64,000 nucleotides of DNA from Patescibacteria group bacterium (GCA_024239055.1 JANBVJ010000001.1:434001-498000), one strand, 5' to 3'. Counted from the stretch's first letter, positions 54,937-63,947 are shown. Notes: generated by a model from the letters alone, not told the origin. Translations and numbers: made by a program.

Positions 54937-57369
54937 ATGTCAGCGGAAGCTATTACTTGGATTTTCTGGAGTTACTTTGTTGGTTCTCTTCCTTTTGGAT
55001 ACTGGATTACAAAACTTACCTCAAAGAAGAATCTTCTTTCCATTGGGTATAAGAAAAGTTCTGGTTCCAATGTAATAAAGTATGTAGGTAAGGCGCAGGG
55101 AGTCTCCACTATTCTATTAGATGTTGGTAAAGGATTTTTAGTCGTCTTTTTGGCACAACAACTTGGACTGGCAGATTGGGTTTTAATTGCCTCTGGCCTC
55201 GCTGTTGTAATTGGACACAACTGGTCTCCATTCCTTAGTTTTGCAGGAGGAAGAGGCATTGCTTCCTTAATGGGTGTACTCCTCGCCTTTTCTTTTCCTA
55301 TTACATTTTTATCCCTACTTTTGTTTGTAGCTGTATTTGCAGTATGGGATGCCTCCATTGGTACCTTATTAGTATTCCCTACAGTAATGCTTCTTTCATA
55401 TATGAGAGGAGAGTTTGAGACTATTGGAATATTTGCCTTATTAGTTCTTATTCCAGTGCTATTAAAGAGATTAACTCCGTTCAGTGAAATATTAAATATT
55501 AATCTTTTTGTAAGATATTTATTGCGCGATGGGGATGACGCAGTCTTTGATTTTCGTATTGTTAGAAGATATCCTTTAATATTTAATCGTATAAAAGGCA
55601 AGGTTCCTCCAGTTCTGTCTCTATCTGCGCAAGATATGGCAGAGATTCTTTCAGCATCTGCCCATAAGATTATAGTTCATCAGGAGGAAGTGAACCAAAT
55701 TAATGTTTTTCCTGTGGCTGACAAAGATACGGGATACAATTTATCTGCTACAACTATTGGTATTGAGAGCGCTATTGCAAAAAAAGAGTATAAGACATTC
55801 AGGAGTCTTGCCAAAGATGTTCGTCTCGCTGCCGTCAGATCAGCAAGAGGGAATGCAGGCATGATTTATGTTGGCTTTCTTCTGGGTTTGTTTGAGCGTC
55901 TTGAGAAAGAGAAAACCAAGATAGATGCAGATACTTTTGCTGAGGCTCTTAAGGTTTCAGTTGCTCAAGCAAGGTCTGCAATTCATAATCCGGTGGACGG
56001 GACTATGTTAGATGTTATTTCAGCCACAGCACGGGGGGCTGAGAATTATGTAAAAGAAGGGAACAATATTATTGAGCTTTTAGAACACTCTCATAAGGAA
56101 GCCAGAAAAGCCTTAAAAGAGACCACAGAAAAGTTAGAGGTCTTAAAGAAAAATAATGTTGTTGATGCAGGAGCCCTTGGATTTGTAAGAATATTAGAGT
56201 CTTTCATTGAGAGTACAAGAGGAGATGTACCTACTGTTTCCATAATGGCTCCTATAAATCTTGCAACAGAACAACCACCCCCAAAGTACCGTTACTGTCT
56301 TCAGATTGGATTTGATAAAAAGGGAGGAGATATTCAACAACTCAAAGAAGACCTCTCTTTACTAGGTAATAGTATGGAGGTTATTGAAGCTGAAGGCAGA
56401 GTAAGATTACATATTCATTGTGACAGTCCGGAATCAGTAAAGGCAGAACTCTCTTTTGCAAAAGATATTAATATACATATTGAAGATATGAGAGCTCAGG
56501 TAGTGAGTACTGCTGTAAAGCCTCTAGGTCTTCTTGTCGGAGATACAGCTTCCCTTCCCAGAGCATTTATTGAGAAGAATAATATTACAGAGATTCCATT
56601 TACCGCACAATTTCCTAATGGAGAAAAGGTTACAAAGGAAAACGCATATAAGAAGATGAGAGAAGCTTTAGAGAACGGAACTCCTTTGCCAACAACCTCC
56701 CAACCCGCAATAGGAGTTTTACAGTCTTCTTTTGATGAAGCCTTAAATAAACACAAGGAAGTTATTGCTCTTACATTGTCCGCCGAGCTATCTGGCACGT
56801 ATGGTTCTCTTCGTGTTGCGCGCTCCATGCTTTCTAATAAAACACGACTTACAATATTTGATACAGGTATTATTGATGCTGGGGAGGCATTAGTAGTTTA
56901 TAAGGCTCAAGAACTTATTAATCAGGGAAAAGATGCAAAAGAAGTAATTAATCTTTTAAGTTCATATTCACCAAAGGTAAAGCTTATTGGAATTCCACAA
57001 GATATTAGGTATGTATTAAGATCAGGACGTATTAATCCACCTAAAGCTGTTATTCCTCTTCTATTATTTACTCAAAAACTAGGATTTCATATTGTTTTGG
57101 CAATGAAAGGAAAGAAGCTAAAGTTAAATGGAGTGGTGTGGGGAAATAATATCTCAGATCTTATTGTAAAAGAGTTTCAAAAGAGAAAGTCTTCTAATAG
57201 AACCAGAGTAGTTCTTACTCATGCAGATAATGAGAAAGGACTAAAAGAACTGGAAGAAAAGATTAAAGGAATAAATAATACAAATATTCTTCATACAGCT
57301 TTAGTTTCTACAGTTGTTGGCGTATATATAGGACCAGATTCTCTAATCATTGGATTTGTTGAGGAGTAA
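54937..57369 (+). CDS. PlsY-FakA-FakB fusion: acyl-phosphate glycerol acyltransferase plus fatty-acid kinase
   Basis: 810 residues with four modules in one chain. Residues 1-215 are PlsY-like and polytopic: S-S-G-S-N-V-I-K-Y-V-G-K, L-D-V-G-K-G, and G-H-N-W-S-P-F-L-S-F-A-G-G-R-G-I-A; the third PlsY motif is weak. 233-428 is a DhaL kinase with F-P-V-A-D-K-D-T-G-Y-N-L (metal aspartates 262 and 264), N-P-V-D-G-T-M-L and N-N-V-V-D-A-G. 445-525 is the FakA middle domain ending H-I-H-C-D-S-P. 530-810 is a DegV/FakB fatty-acid-binding module with T-T-S-Q-P and S-A-E-L-S-G-T-Y. Known FakB delivers a fatty acid to FakA, which makes acyl phosphate; PlsY moves the acyl group to glycerol-3-phosphate. Here all steps are on one membrane-tethered protein. 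No plsX, plsC or fatty-acid synthesis genes occur in the window. Confidence 0.9.
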   Translation: MSAEAITWIFWSYFVGSLPFGYWITKLTSKKNLLSIGYKKSSGSNVIKYVGKAQGVSTILLDVGKGFLVVFLAQQLGLADWVLIASGLAVVIGHNWSPFLSFAGGRGIASLMGVLLAFSFPITFLSLLLFVAVFAVWDASIGTLLVFPTVMLLSYMRGEFETIGIFALLVLIPVLLKRLTPFSEILNINLFVRYLLRDGDDAVFDFRIVRRYPLIFNRIKGKVPPVLSLSAQDMAEILSASAHKIIVHQEEVNQINVFPVADKDTGYNLSATTIGIESAIAKKEYKTFRSLAKDVRLAAVRSARGNAGMIYVGFLLGLFERLEKEKTKIDADTFAEALKVSVAQARSAIHNPVDGTMLDVISATARGAENYVKEGNNIIELLEHSHKEARKALKETTEKLEVLKKNNVVDAGALGFVRILESFIESTRGDVPTVSIMAPINLATEQPPPKYRYCLQIGFDKKGGDIQQLKEDLSLLGNSMEVIEAEGRVRLHIHCDSPESVKAELSFAKDINIHIEDMRAQVVSTAVKPLGLLVGDTASLPRAFIEKNNITEIPFTAQFPNGEKVTKENAYKKMREALENGTPLPTTSQPAIGVLQSSFDEALNKHKEVIALTLSAELSGTYGSLRVARSMLSNKTRLTIFDTGIIDAGEALVVYKAQELINQGKDAKEVINLLSSYSPKVKLIGIPQDIRYVLRSGRINPPKAVIPLLLFTQKLGFHIVLAMKGKKLKLNGVVWGNNISDLIVKEFQKRKSSNRTRVVLTHADNEKGLKELEEKIKGINNTNILHTALVSTVVGVYIGPDSLIIGFVEE

Positions 57370-57372
57370 TTC

Positions 57373-57401
57373 TTGACATTTAATATGGAATTGAATATAA
57401 T
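57373..57401 (+). promoter_or_regulatory. nusA promoter
   Basis: TTGACA (57373-57378), 17 bases, TATAAT (57396-57401), full consensus in both boxes. It begins just after the fusion gene stop and should drive nusA-tig-clpP. Confidence 0.92.
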
Positions 57402-57414
57402 AGATATATTGAGG

Positions 57415-57433
57415 TGTCCGTTACGAACGGACA
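57415..57433 (+). promoter_or_regulatory. Leader hairpin of nusA
   Basis: TGTCCGT (57415-57421) pairs perfectly with ACGGACA (57427-57433), loop of 5. It lies close to the 5' end of the predicted transcript, with no T run, so it is not a terminator. It may stabilise the mRNA or be part of a control site. Confidence 0.55.
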
Positions 57434-57456
57434 TTATTTATTAACTAATTACAATT

Positions 57457-58695
57457 ATGGTAGATCTCAAAAACTTTGTTCTGTTAATCGAACAGATTGC
57501 AGAAGAAAAAGGCATAGATAAAGATCGTGTCATTGATACGATTCAGCAAGCGATTGCTGCGGCCTACAAAAAAGAGTATGGAGAGCGCGGACAAAATATC
57601 CGGGCGGTTATTAATATGAAGACAGGAAAGATGGAATTCTTTCAAATAAAGGATGTAGTTTCACAAGACATGCTGTATACAGAGGAGGAGCTGGAAGATA
57701 TTAAAGAAAAAAGAGAAGCAGGAGAGGATATCAAAGAAGATGAGGATGACAAGAAAATACGATTTAATCCAGAGCGCCATGTTTTGTTGGAAGACGCCAA
57801 AAAGAAGAAAAAGACTATTAAGGTTGGGGACGAGATTGAACAAAAACTTCCTGTAAAAGAGGAATATGGCAGGATTGCAGCTCAAACAGCAAAGCAGGTT
57901 ATTCTACAGAAAATCAGGGAAGCTGAAAGAGATGCGGTTATGGAGGAGTTCAAATCCAAAGAGGGAGAATTGGTTTCAGGTATAGTTCAACGTGTTGAGG
58001 GGAGCACAGTCTTCTTTGATGTAGGAAAGACATTAGGAGTTATGCCTCGGGAAGAACAGGTTCCAGGAGAGTTTTATCGTACAGGACAGAGATTACGTTT
58101 GTTTGTTATGCGCGTGGAAGATTCAAATAGAGGTCCTTCCATATATCTTTCTCGTGCCTATCCAAAGTTTGTCTCAAAACTCTTTGAGTTGGAGGTGCCA
58201 GAGATTGGGGCTGGAACAGTGGAGATAAAGGCTATTGCAAGAGAACCTGGCTCACGCTCCAAAGTCGCAGTATTTTCGGATACAGAAGGCGTAGATCCCG
58301 TAGGTTCTATGGTTGGTCAGAGGGGAACCAGGGTATCTGCTGTTATTAACGAACTTGGGGGTGAGAAGATAGATGTTATTGAATGGGCAGATGACCCCGA
58401 GTTTTATATTGCAAATTCACTCTCTCCTGCAAAGGTTTTGCAGGTTGAGATAGAAGATAAGAACAAAGCGACAGCCGTGGTCCCAGAAGACCAGCTATCC
58501 TTGGCAATTGGAAGGGATGGCCAGAACGTTAGACTTGCAGCAAAGCTCACCGGATGGAAGATAGACGTGAAGACTCCGGATGGAGAGACTGTTGATGTGG
58601 AGGATATTAAGTCAGAAGAGAAAAAGGAAGATAGTCCTGAGATACCAAAGGATATTGAAGACAAAGAAGAGTCAAAAACAACAAAAAAAGAATGA
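57457..58695 (+). CDS. nusA: Transcription termination/antitermination factor NusA
   Basis: 412 residues. An N-terminal polymerase-binding domain (1-165) contains an acidic insertion near 65-100, followed by S1 (about 168-235, G-I-V-Q-R-V-E-G-S-T-V-F-F-D), KH1 and KH2 (D-P-V-G-S-M-V-G-Q-R-G-T-R and L-A-I-G-R-D-G-Q-N-V-R). The C-terminus is an acidic tail rather than the repeats seen in E. coli. It overlaps tig by ATGA. Confidence 0.95.
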   Translation: MVDLKNFVLLIEQIAEEKGIDKDRVIDTIQQAIAAAYKKEYGERGQNIRAVINMKTGKMEFFQIKDVVSQDMLYTEEELEDIKEKREAGEDIKEDEDDKKIRFNPERHVLLEDAKKKKKTIKVGDEIEQKLPVKEEYGRIAAQTAKQVILQKIREAERDAVMEEFKSKEGELVSGIVQRVEGSTVFFDVGKTLGVMPREEQVPGEFYRTGQRLRLFVMRVEDSNRGPSIYLSRAYPKFVSKLFELEVPEIGAGTVEIKAIAREPGSRSKVAVFSDTEGVDPVGSMVGQRGTRVSAVINELGGEKIDVIEWADDPEFYIANSLSPAKVLQVEIEDKNKATAVVPEDQLSLAIGRDGQNVRLAAKLTGWKIDVKTPDGETVDVEDIKSEEKKEDSPEIPKDIEDKEESKTTKKE

Positions 58696-59708
58696 AATAT
58701 ACAGTAAAACAGGCTCCAGAATCTAAGGTAGAAATTGAGTTTGAGATGCCAGCCGACGAATTTCAGGAATATGTAGAAAAGGCCACCAAAGAACTTGGCA
58801 AGGATGTTTCAGTCAAGGGATTCAGGCCCGGTCACGCACCAGATCAGGCGGTTAAACAGAATGTTGGTTCTGAAAATGTTTTAATGCAAGCAGCTCAACT
58901 TGCTGTAAACGCATCTTACATTGAGGCGGCAACCAAAGAGAAGTTGGAAGTAGTGGAGCAACCAAATATAGAAGTGTTAAAACTGGCTCCTCAGAATCCA
59001 TTCCTTTTCCGTGCAACCGTAACATTGGTTCCCAAGATAACTTTATCTGATTACAAGGTGATTGCGGCAACCTGCGTAAGAAAAGAGGTAAAGGTTGAGG
59101 ATGATGAGGTTAATAAAACCTTAGATTGGATTCGTGAGAGTAGAAAGGGTAAAGAGGATAAGGTTCCTGAGCTTACTGATGAGTTTGCCTCTTCATTAGG
59201 AAACTTTAAGAATGTTGAGGAGTTAAAGAAAAGTATTCTTGATGGATTGGAGCAGGAGAAAAAGACACAGGAGACTCAACGGCTTCGTCAGGAGATATTA
59301 GACAAGATAGCTAAGGATTCAAAGATGGATATTCCCCAAGCTCTTGTTGAGCGGGAAAAGGACTCTATGCTTCAGAATATTAAGACGGGAGTGCAGAGTA
59401 CGCTCAATACTAAGTTTGAAGATTATTTAACACAAACAAAGAAAACAGAGCAAGAACTCCGAGATTCCTTTACAAAGGAAGCTGAAGGGCGTGTCAGAAA
59501 TTCCTTGGTATTAAGAGCAGTATCAAAAGAAGAGAACTTAACTCCATCAACACAAGAGATTGAAGAAGAGATAAACAACACTTTAAAGCGCTATCCTTCC
59601 AAAGAGGAGGCTAAAAAGACAGTTGACTTGGCTCGTTTGAGAGAGTATACTGAGGTCGTCTTAATCAATGAAAAAACCCTCAAATTCTTAGAGGATCTTG
59701 CGAAATAA
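58692..59708 (+). CDS. tig: Trigger factor lacking the PPIase domain
   Basis: Ribosome-associated chaperone. The N-terminal ribosome-binding domain (1-120) has G-F-R-P-G-H-A-P, the exit-tunnel signature. The next segment (about 125-150) goes directly to the C-terminal arm domain (K-V-P-E-L-T-D-E-F-A and on). The FKBP-type peptidyl-prolyl isomerase domain normally in between is absent; 338 residues compared with about 430. The chaperone part should still work. It is followed by clpP 2 bases later. Confidence 0.93.
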   Translation: MKYTVKQAPESKVEIEFEMPADEFQEYVEKATKELGKDVSVKGFRPGHAPDQAVKQNVGSENVLMQAAQLAVNASYIEAATKEKLEVVEQPNIEVLKLAPQNPFLFRATVTLVPKITLSDYKVIAATCVRKEVKVEDDEVNKTLDWIRESRKGKEDKVPELTDEFASSLGNFKNVEELKKSILDGLEQEKKTQETQRLRQEILDKIAKDSKMDIPQALVEREKDSMLQNIKTGVQSTLNTKFEDYLTQTKKTEQELRDSFTKEAEGRVRNSLVLRAVSKEENLTPSTQEIEEEINNTLKRYPSKEEAKKTVDLARLREYTEVVLINEKTLKFLEDLAK

Positions 59709-59710
59709 TT

Positions 59711-60292
59711 ATGAATCTTATTCCAACAGTCATTGAAAAATCTCAGTATGGAGAGCGTGCATACGATATTTATTCCCGTCTCCTAAAAGATAGGATTATA
59801 TTTCTTGGAGCTCCTGTGAGTGATTTAACCTCAAACGCTGTTATTGCTCAGATGTTGCATTTGGCTTCCCAAGACTCAAAGAAAGATATTCAGTTTTATA
59901 TTAATTCACCCGGTGGTTCGGTTACCGCGGGTCTTGCTATCTATGATACCATGCAGTATGTGAAGTGTCCTATCTCAACTGTTTGTGTTGGAATGGCAGC
60001 TTCCATGGGAGCTGTATTGCTGGCCGCAGGCCAGAAAGGAAAGAGATATATACTTCCTAATGCACAGATTATGCTTCATCAGCCAGCTGGCGGGGTAACA
60101 GGACAGGCCACAGAGATTGAGATTACCGCAAATCAAATTGTAAAGATAAAAGATCTTTTAAACCAGATACTGGCAAAACACACAGGACAGGATATGGAGA
60201 AAGTTCAGACAGATACAGATAGAGATTTCTATCTAAATGCCATGGAAGCAAAAGAGTATGGGATTGTAGACAAGGTGATTGGTGGAAAGTAA
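59711..60292 (+). CDS. clpP: ATP-dependent Clp protease proteolytic subunit
   Basis: 193 residues. Serine nucleophile S98 in G-M-A-A-S-M-G-A, histidine H123 in M-L-H-Q-P, and aspartate D172. N-S-P-G-G-S-V-T-A-G is present. The start lies right after tig, an order shared with many bacteria (tig-clpP-clpX); no clpX follows here. Confidence 0.97.
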   Translation: MNLIPTVIEKSQYGERAYDIYSRLLKDRIIFLGAPVSDLTSNAVIAQMLHLASQDSKKDIQFYINSPGGSVTAGLAIYDTMQYVKCPISTVCVGMAASMGAVLLAAGQKGKRYILPNAQIMLHQPAGGVTGQATEIEITANQIVKIKDLLNQILAKHTGQDMEKVQTDTDRDFYLNAMEAKEYGIVDKVIGGK

Positions 60293-60313
60293 TTAATAAG
60301 AAGAAATACAAGG

Positions 60314-60335
60314 GCACGCCAAAGGGCGTGCTTTT
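60314..60335 (+). terminator. Terminator after clpP
   Basis: GCACGCC (60314-60320) pairs with GGCGTGC (60325-60331), 4-base loop, then four T. It closes the nusA-tig-clpP operon. Confidence 0.88.
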
Positions 60336-60351
60336 GTGTTAGAATGGAGTA

Positions 60352-61407
60352 ATGGATGTGATAAAAACACTTGTCAAAAAGCCATTATTCCAGATTGGAA
60401 TACTTCTTTTCGCAGGAGGTATTCTATTCTTATTCTTTACATCGAAACCATCTTCGTATGTAATTCCAGAGAGAGAAGATGTGAGATCTCAATCTATCTC
60501 TACCGCAGTTATTTCTCCTCAAAGGGGTTTATGGCAGAGAGAAACCTTTATTGCAGAGATTCGCGATTCGGTACTTCGCTCGGAGCTCGCTTCATTTGTT
60601 CCAGAAGTCGATGGATGTGAATATATTATTCAAGACCTTGGAACAAAGACAGCCGCTGGTGGATTAAGAGAATGTGGCAGCTCTCTTATTCGTGTAACAG
60701 TAGGAGAGAGTGGTGTATGCTCTTCTTCTTATCAAGCAGATGATGCTTCTTATGGAAAGTGTCGGGTGAGTACACGAGCGTTTAATACAGAAGGAGAGAA
60801 CTCTGGCTGGAGTAGTCGTACATTTCAAGTAGATACAATTAGTCCTGTGGTATCTATAGTTGATTCTCTTCCTGATGTTATTTCGCCAAATATAGCATAT
60901 CCAATTCAGGCTAGCGTCTCAGATAATAATCACATTATAGGTTGTCAGTTATTTGTGAATAGGGAGGCAGTTTCTGTTTCTGTAATTCAACCCGTTCCTT
61001 GCGAGGATGGAAATGAATGTACCATAGCTGTTGCATATACTTTTGAGAATCCTGGAACGCACGAAGTTTTGTTTGGATGCTTAGATACTGCGGGTAATAA
61101 CGGATATGGGGAGGCATTCTATGCCACTGTATTCATTAACCATCCTCCTGAGATTTCATCCTGCAGGGTAACTCCAACGCGAGGAGGAGTGTCTGCTCTA
61201 TTTCAGTTTTCAGTTCAGGCATCAGATCCTGATAATGATGAGTTATCCTACCTTTGGGATTTTGGAGACGGTAATACTTCTACTCAATTCTCTCCGTTTC
61301 ACGAGTATAATCAATCAGGGACATATACGCCAAAGGTGAGCGTGGAGGATGTGGATGGTGAGAGTTCAACCTGCAGTACTGCCTGGGTAGTTGTAGAGGA
61401 CGAATAA
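60352..61407 (+). CDS. Membrane-anchored surface protein with PKD domain
   Basis: 351 residues. N-terminal membrane helix (about 12-31), then two Ig-like segments rich in cysteine (C..C pairs near 88, 107, 120, 129) and a C-terminal PKD domain (about 265-348) with D-P-D-N-D-x-L-S-Y-L-W-D-F-G-D-G and F-H-E-Y-N-Q-S-G-T-Y-T. Probably faces outward and binds a partner or glycan; no catalytic motif. Paired with the Fn3-pilin gene downstream. Confidence 0.8.
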   Translation: MDVIKTLVKKPLFQIGILLFAGGILFLFFTSKPSSYVIPEREDVRSQSISTAVISPQRGLWQRETFIAEIRDSVLRSELASFVPEVDGCEYIIQDLGTKTAAGGLRECGSSLIRVTVGESGVCSSSYQADDASYGKCRVSTRAFNTEGENSGWSSRTFQVDTISPVVSIVDSLPDVISPNIAYPIQASVSDNNHIIGCQLFVNREAVSVSVIQPVPCEDGNECTIAVAYTFENPGTHEVLFGCLDTAGNNGYGEAFYATVFINHPPEISSCRVTPTRGGVSALFQFSVQASDPDNDELSYLWDFGDGNTSTQFSPFHEYNQSGTYTPKVSVEDVDGESSTCSTAWVVVEDE

Positions 61408-61426
61408 ACAAGTGTATAATAAGCAA

Positions 61427-62125
61427 ATGATACGCATCTTTCTTATAGTAAGTATCCTACTTCTTCCTTTGGGTTCTGCATTTGCGGCAGATTTTAATCT
61501 TATATCTCCTTTAGACGAGGCTTCGAATGTAGATGTGGGAGATGAGATTTTTTCATGGGAACATTCTCTAGGAGGAGCAACTTATTATAAGCTTCAACTC
61601 CATAAACCAGGAAACCCTTGGATAAATGAGAACATTCCATTATTTTTTTGTGGTGATAATAAGTGTGAGATTCAACCTACTGCTTTTAATGTAGTGAATC
61701 TTAATTATTCTGATAAGTATGACTGGAAGATTGTGGCATATAATTCTGCTGATAATCCCATTGGAAATTCACAGGAGTGGAGTTTTACTACAAAACAAGC
61801 ACCAACTCAAATAATTTCTCCATCAGATCCAGATCCTGGACCAGGACCAGTTAATCCTCCTGCATCAGGTATCTTTCAGATTGAGAATCCTATTTCTTCC
61901 AATACCCTGCCTGAACTCATAGGAAAGCTTCTAAACTTTGTCTTTGGACTCTCCATCGTTATAGCTCCTCTTGTGGTACTGTATGCGGGGTTCTTGATGT
62001 TAACCGCAGCTGGTGACTCCGCAAAGATTCAAAAAGCAAGAAGTATACTTATATGGACTGTTGTTGCCTTTGCTATTATTCTTGTGGCAAAAGGGGCTCC
62101 GGATGTCATTCGTTCAATCCTTTGA
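61427..62125 (+). CDS. Fn3-like domain fused to VirB2-like helix pair
   Basis: 232 residues from M-I-R-I-F-L-I-V at 61427. Signal peptide cut near A-F-A|A-D-F, an Ig/Fn3-like domain (about 25-125, ending W-S-F-T-T-K), a D-P-D-P-G-P-G-P-V-N-P-P linker, then two membrane helices (about 160-188 and 205-228) with A-G-D-S-A-K-I-Q-K-A-R between. It has the same design as 43912-44595. The upstream ATG at 61412 is possible but leaves a longer, less typical signal. Confidence 0.78.
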   Translation: MIRIFLIVSILLLPLGSAFAADFNLISPLDEASNVDVGDEIFSWEHSLGGATYYKLQLHKPGNPWINENIPLFFCGDNKCEIQPTAFNVVNLNYSDKYDWKIVAYNSADNPIGNSQEWSFTTKQAPTQIISPSDPDPGPGPVNPPASGIFQIENPISSNTLPELIGKLLNFVFGLSIVIAPLVVLYAGFLMLTAAGDSAKIQKARSILIWTVVAFAIILVAKGAPDVIRSIL

Positions 62126-62150
62126 CAAGTTTTACAATAGGTGGTATTAT
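62122..62150 (+). promoter_or_regulatory. rny promoter
   Basis: TTGACA (62122-62127), 17 bases, TATTAT (62145-62150). It starts at the stop of the Fn3-pilin gene, about 55 bases upstream of rny. Confidence 0.85.
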
Positions 62151-62210
62151 GAATACATATTAATTTATGTAATATTTGGATGTTTAGCGAAGTCCAATTC
62201 TTAAACACTT

Positions 62211-63740
62211 ATGGAACAGTTAACCTTACCCATCGTGGGTGTTCTTGTGTTGATCGTTGGAGCTGTTATAGGGTATATTGCCAGACAACTCTTAGTCTCC
62301 AAACGCGCGGGAACTATAGAACAGAAGATTGCCAACCAGCTATCACAAGCTGAAAAAGAGAAAGAAAAGCTTGTAGATAAGGCAAAAGACGAGGCCAAAC
62401 AATTACTAGAAAAAGCAAAGTCTGAGGAGGACGAACGCCGTCAGGCTGTCTTAAAGTCAGAACAGCTGCTTTTAAAACGCGAGAGTATTTTAGAAGAGAG
62501 GCTTTTGGAACAGGAGACTTCAAAAACAGAGTTTAAAAAAAAGGTGAGTCGTCTAGGGGAAATAGAGAAAGAGATTGGAGAAAAGCGTGAGGATGTTGTA
62601 AAAGCATTGGAAAAAACCTCAGGACTCACAAAAGAAGAAGCAAAAGAAGAGATTATAAAGCAGGTGGAAGTGCAGTCAGAACAGGATATTCAAGTACGCA
62701 TTAGAAAGCTTGAGGCTGATGCAGAAGACAGATATTCTCGCAGGGCAAAAGAGATTGTGGCCTATGCTATTCAAAAGACAGCAGTCCCCCAGGCCCAAGA
62801 GATTACTACCTCTACTGTTATACTGCCTTCTGAAGACCTGAAGGGGAAGATTATTGGAAAGGAAGGAAGAAATATACGATCTTTAGAGCGTCTTGCGGGA
62901 GTTGAGATTGTTGTGGATGAGACTCCAGAAACAGTTGTTATCTCAGGATTTGATCCGCTTCGGCGTCACATTGCAAAGGTGGCTTTGGAGCGTCTTATTA
63001 AAGACGGCAGAATTCATCCCGCTCGCGTAGAAGAGGAGGTTGAGAAGGTAAAGGCCGAGGTTGAGATTCAGACGAAGGAGGCGGGAGAGGCTACTGTTTA
63101 TGACCTTGGTATTGTCGGATTGGATCCAAAGTTGATTCAGCTTCTTGGACGTTTGAAGTTCCGTACCTCATTTGGTCAAAATGTACTCCTGCACTCAGTT
63201 GAGGTTGCATACTTAGCTTCAGCTCTCGCAGCTGAAATGGGAGCTGACATAAGTGTTGCAAAGAAGGCAGGGCTCTTCCATGATATTGGAAAAGCGCTGG
63301 ATCACGAGATTGAGGGATCCCACGTAGATATTGGAATGAAGGTGCTAGAGAAGTTCGGAGTTGAGAAAGAGGTAGTTGACGCAATGAAGTCTCACCATGA
63401 GGATTATCCTTATGAATCAGTGGAGGCCATTTTAGTGCAGGCAGCTGACGCTATTTCAGCCTCACGCCCTGGAGCGAGAAAAGACACCTTAGAGAATTAT
63501 CTCAAACGTATTGGGGAACTTGAGACCTTAGCTTCCTCATTTGAGGGAGTGGAAAAGGCATATGCTATACAAGCGGGCAGAGAGATACGGGTATTTGTAA
63601 CTCCTGAAAAGATTGATGATGCCGCCTCCCAACAGCTGGCACGGGATATTGCAAAGAGAATTGAGGAGGAGCTCAAGTATCCAGGAGAGATAAAGGTAAC
63701 TCTTATTCGAGAGAATAGATTTGTAGAACACGCAAGATAA
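62211..63740 (+). CDS. rny: Ribonuclease Y
   Basis: Membrane-anchored endoribonuclease that starts mRNA decay. 509 residues: membrane helix at 5-27, long charged coiled coil (30-195), KH domain (about 205-270, I-I-G-K-E-G-R-N-I-R), and an HD domain (about 325-420, L-L-H-S-V-E-V-A and L-F-H-D-I-G-K-A-L-D-H). It presumably works with PNPase encoded at 47889. Confidence 0.96.
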   Translation: MEQLTLPIVGVLVLIVGAVIGYIARQLLVSKRAGTIEQKIANQLSQAEKEKEKLVDKAKDEAKQLLEKAKSEEDERRQAVLKSEQLLLKRESILEERLLEQETSKTEFKKKVSRLGEIEKEIGEKREDVVKALEKTSGLTKEEAKEEIIKQVEVQSEQDIQVRIRKLEADAEDRYSRRAKEIVAYAIQKTAVPQAQEITTSTVILPSEDLKGKIIGKEGRNIRSLERLAGVEIVVDETPETVVISGFDPLRRHIAKVALERLIKDGRIHPARVEEEVEKVKAEVEIQTKEAGEATVYDLGIVGLDPKLIQLLGRLKFRTSFGQNVLLHSVEVAYLASALAAEMGADISVAKKAGLFHDIGKALDHEIEGSHVDIGMKVLEKFGVEKEVVDAMKSHHEDYPYESVEAILVQAADAISASRPGARKDTLENYLKRIGELETLASSFEGVEKAYAIQAGREIRVFVTPEKIDDAASQQLARDIAKRIEEELKYPGEIKVTLIRENRFVEHAR

Positions 63741-63747
63741 GAAAGAA

Positions 63748-63771
63748 CCACCCCTCTAGGGGTGGCTTTCT
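63748..63771. terminator. Bidirectional terminator between rny and the tRNA pair
   Basis: CCACCCC (63748-63754) pairs with GGGGTGG (63759-63765), 4-base loop, with T-rich tails on both strands. It ends rny on the plus strand and the Pro-Gly tRNA transcript on the minus strand. Confidence 0.85.
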
Positions 63772-63777
63772 CTTGTG

Positions 63778-63849
63778 AGCGGGTGAACGGATTCGAACCG
63801 TCATCTTTTCCTTGGAAGGGAAAAATAATAGCCATTATACGACACCCGC
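63778..63849 (-). tRNA. tRNA-Gly (anticodon TCC)
   Basis: Minus strand: acceptor GCGGGTG/CACCCGC, anticodon stem TTTCC/GGAAA with loop CTTCCAA, T-stem around TTCGAAT. T73 as expected for tRNA-Gly; no encoded CCA. The D-arm is AT-rich but can be folded. Confidence 0.88.
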
Positions 63850-63864
63850 GGTGTTCTTTTTTTG

Positions 63865-63935
63865 TCGGGGCACCCAGATTCGAACTGGAACTAAATCCTC
63901 CCAAAGGACTCGTGCTGCCGTTACACTATGCCCCG
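63865..63935 (-). tRNA. tRNA-Pro (anticodon TGG)
   Basis: Minus strand: acceptor CGGGGCA/TGCCCCG, so C1-G72 as in bacterial tRNA-Pro, anticodon stem AGTCC/GGATT with loop TTTGGGA. A73, no encoded CCA. It is transcribed before tRNA-Gly from the promoter at 63976-63948. Confidence 0.88.
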
Positions 63936-63947
63936 TCTCTAGTAATG

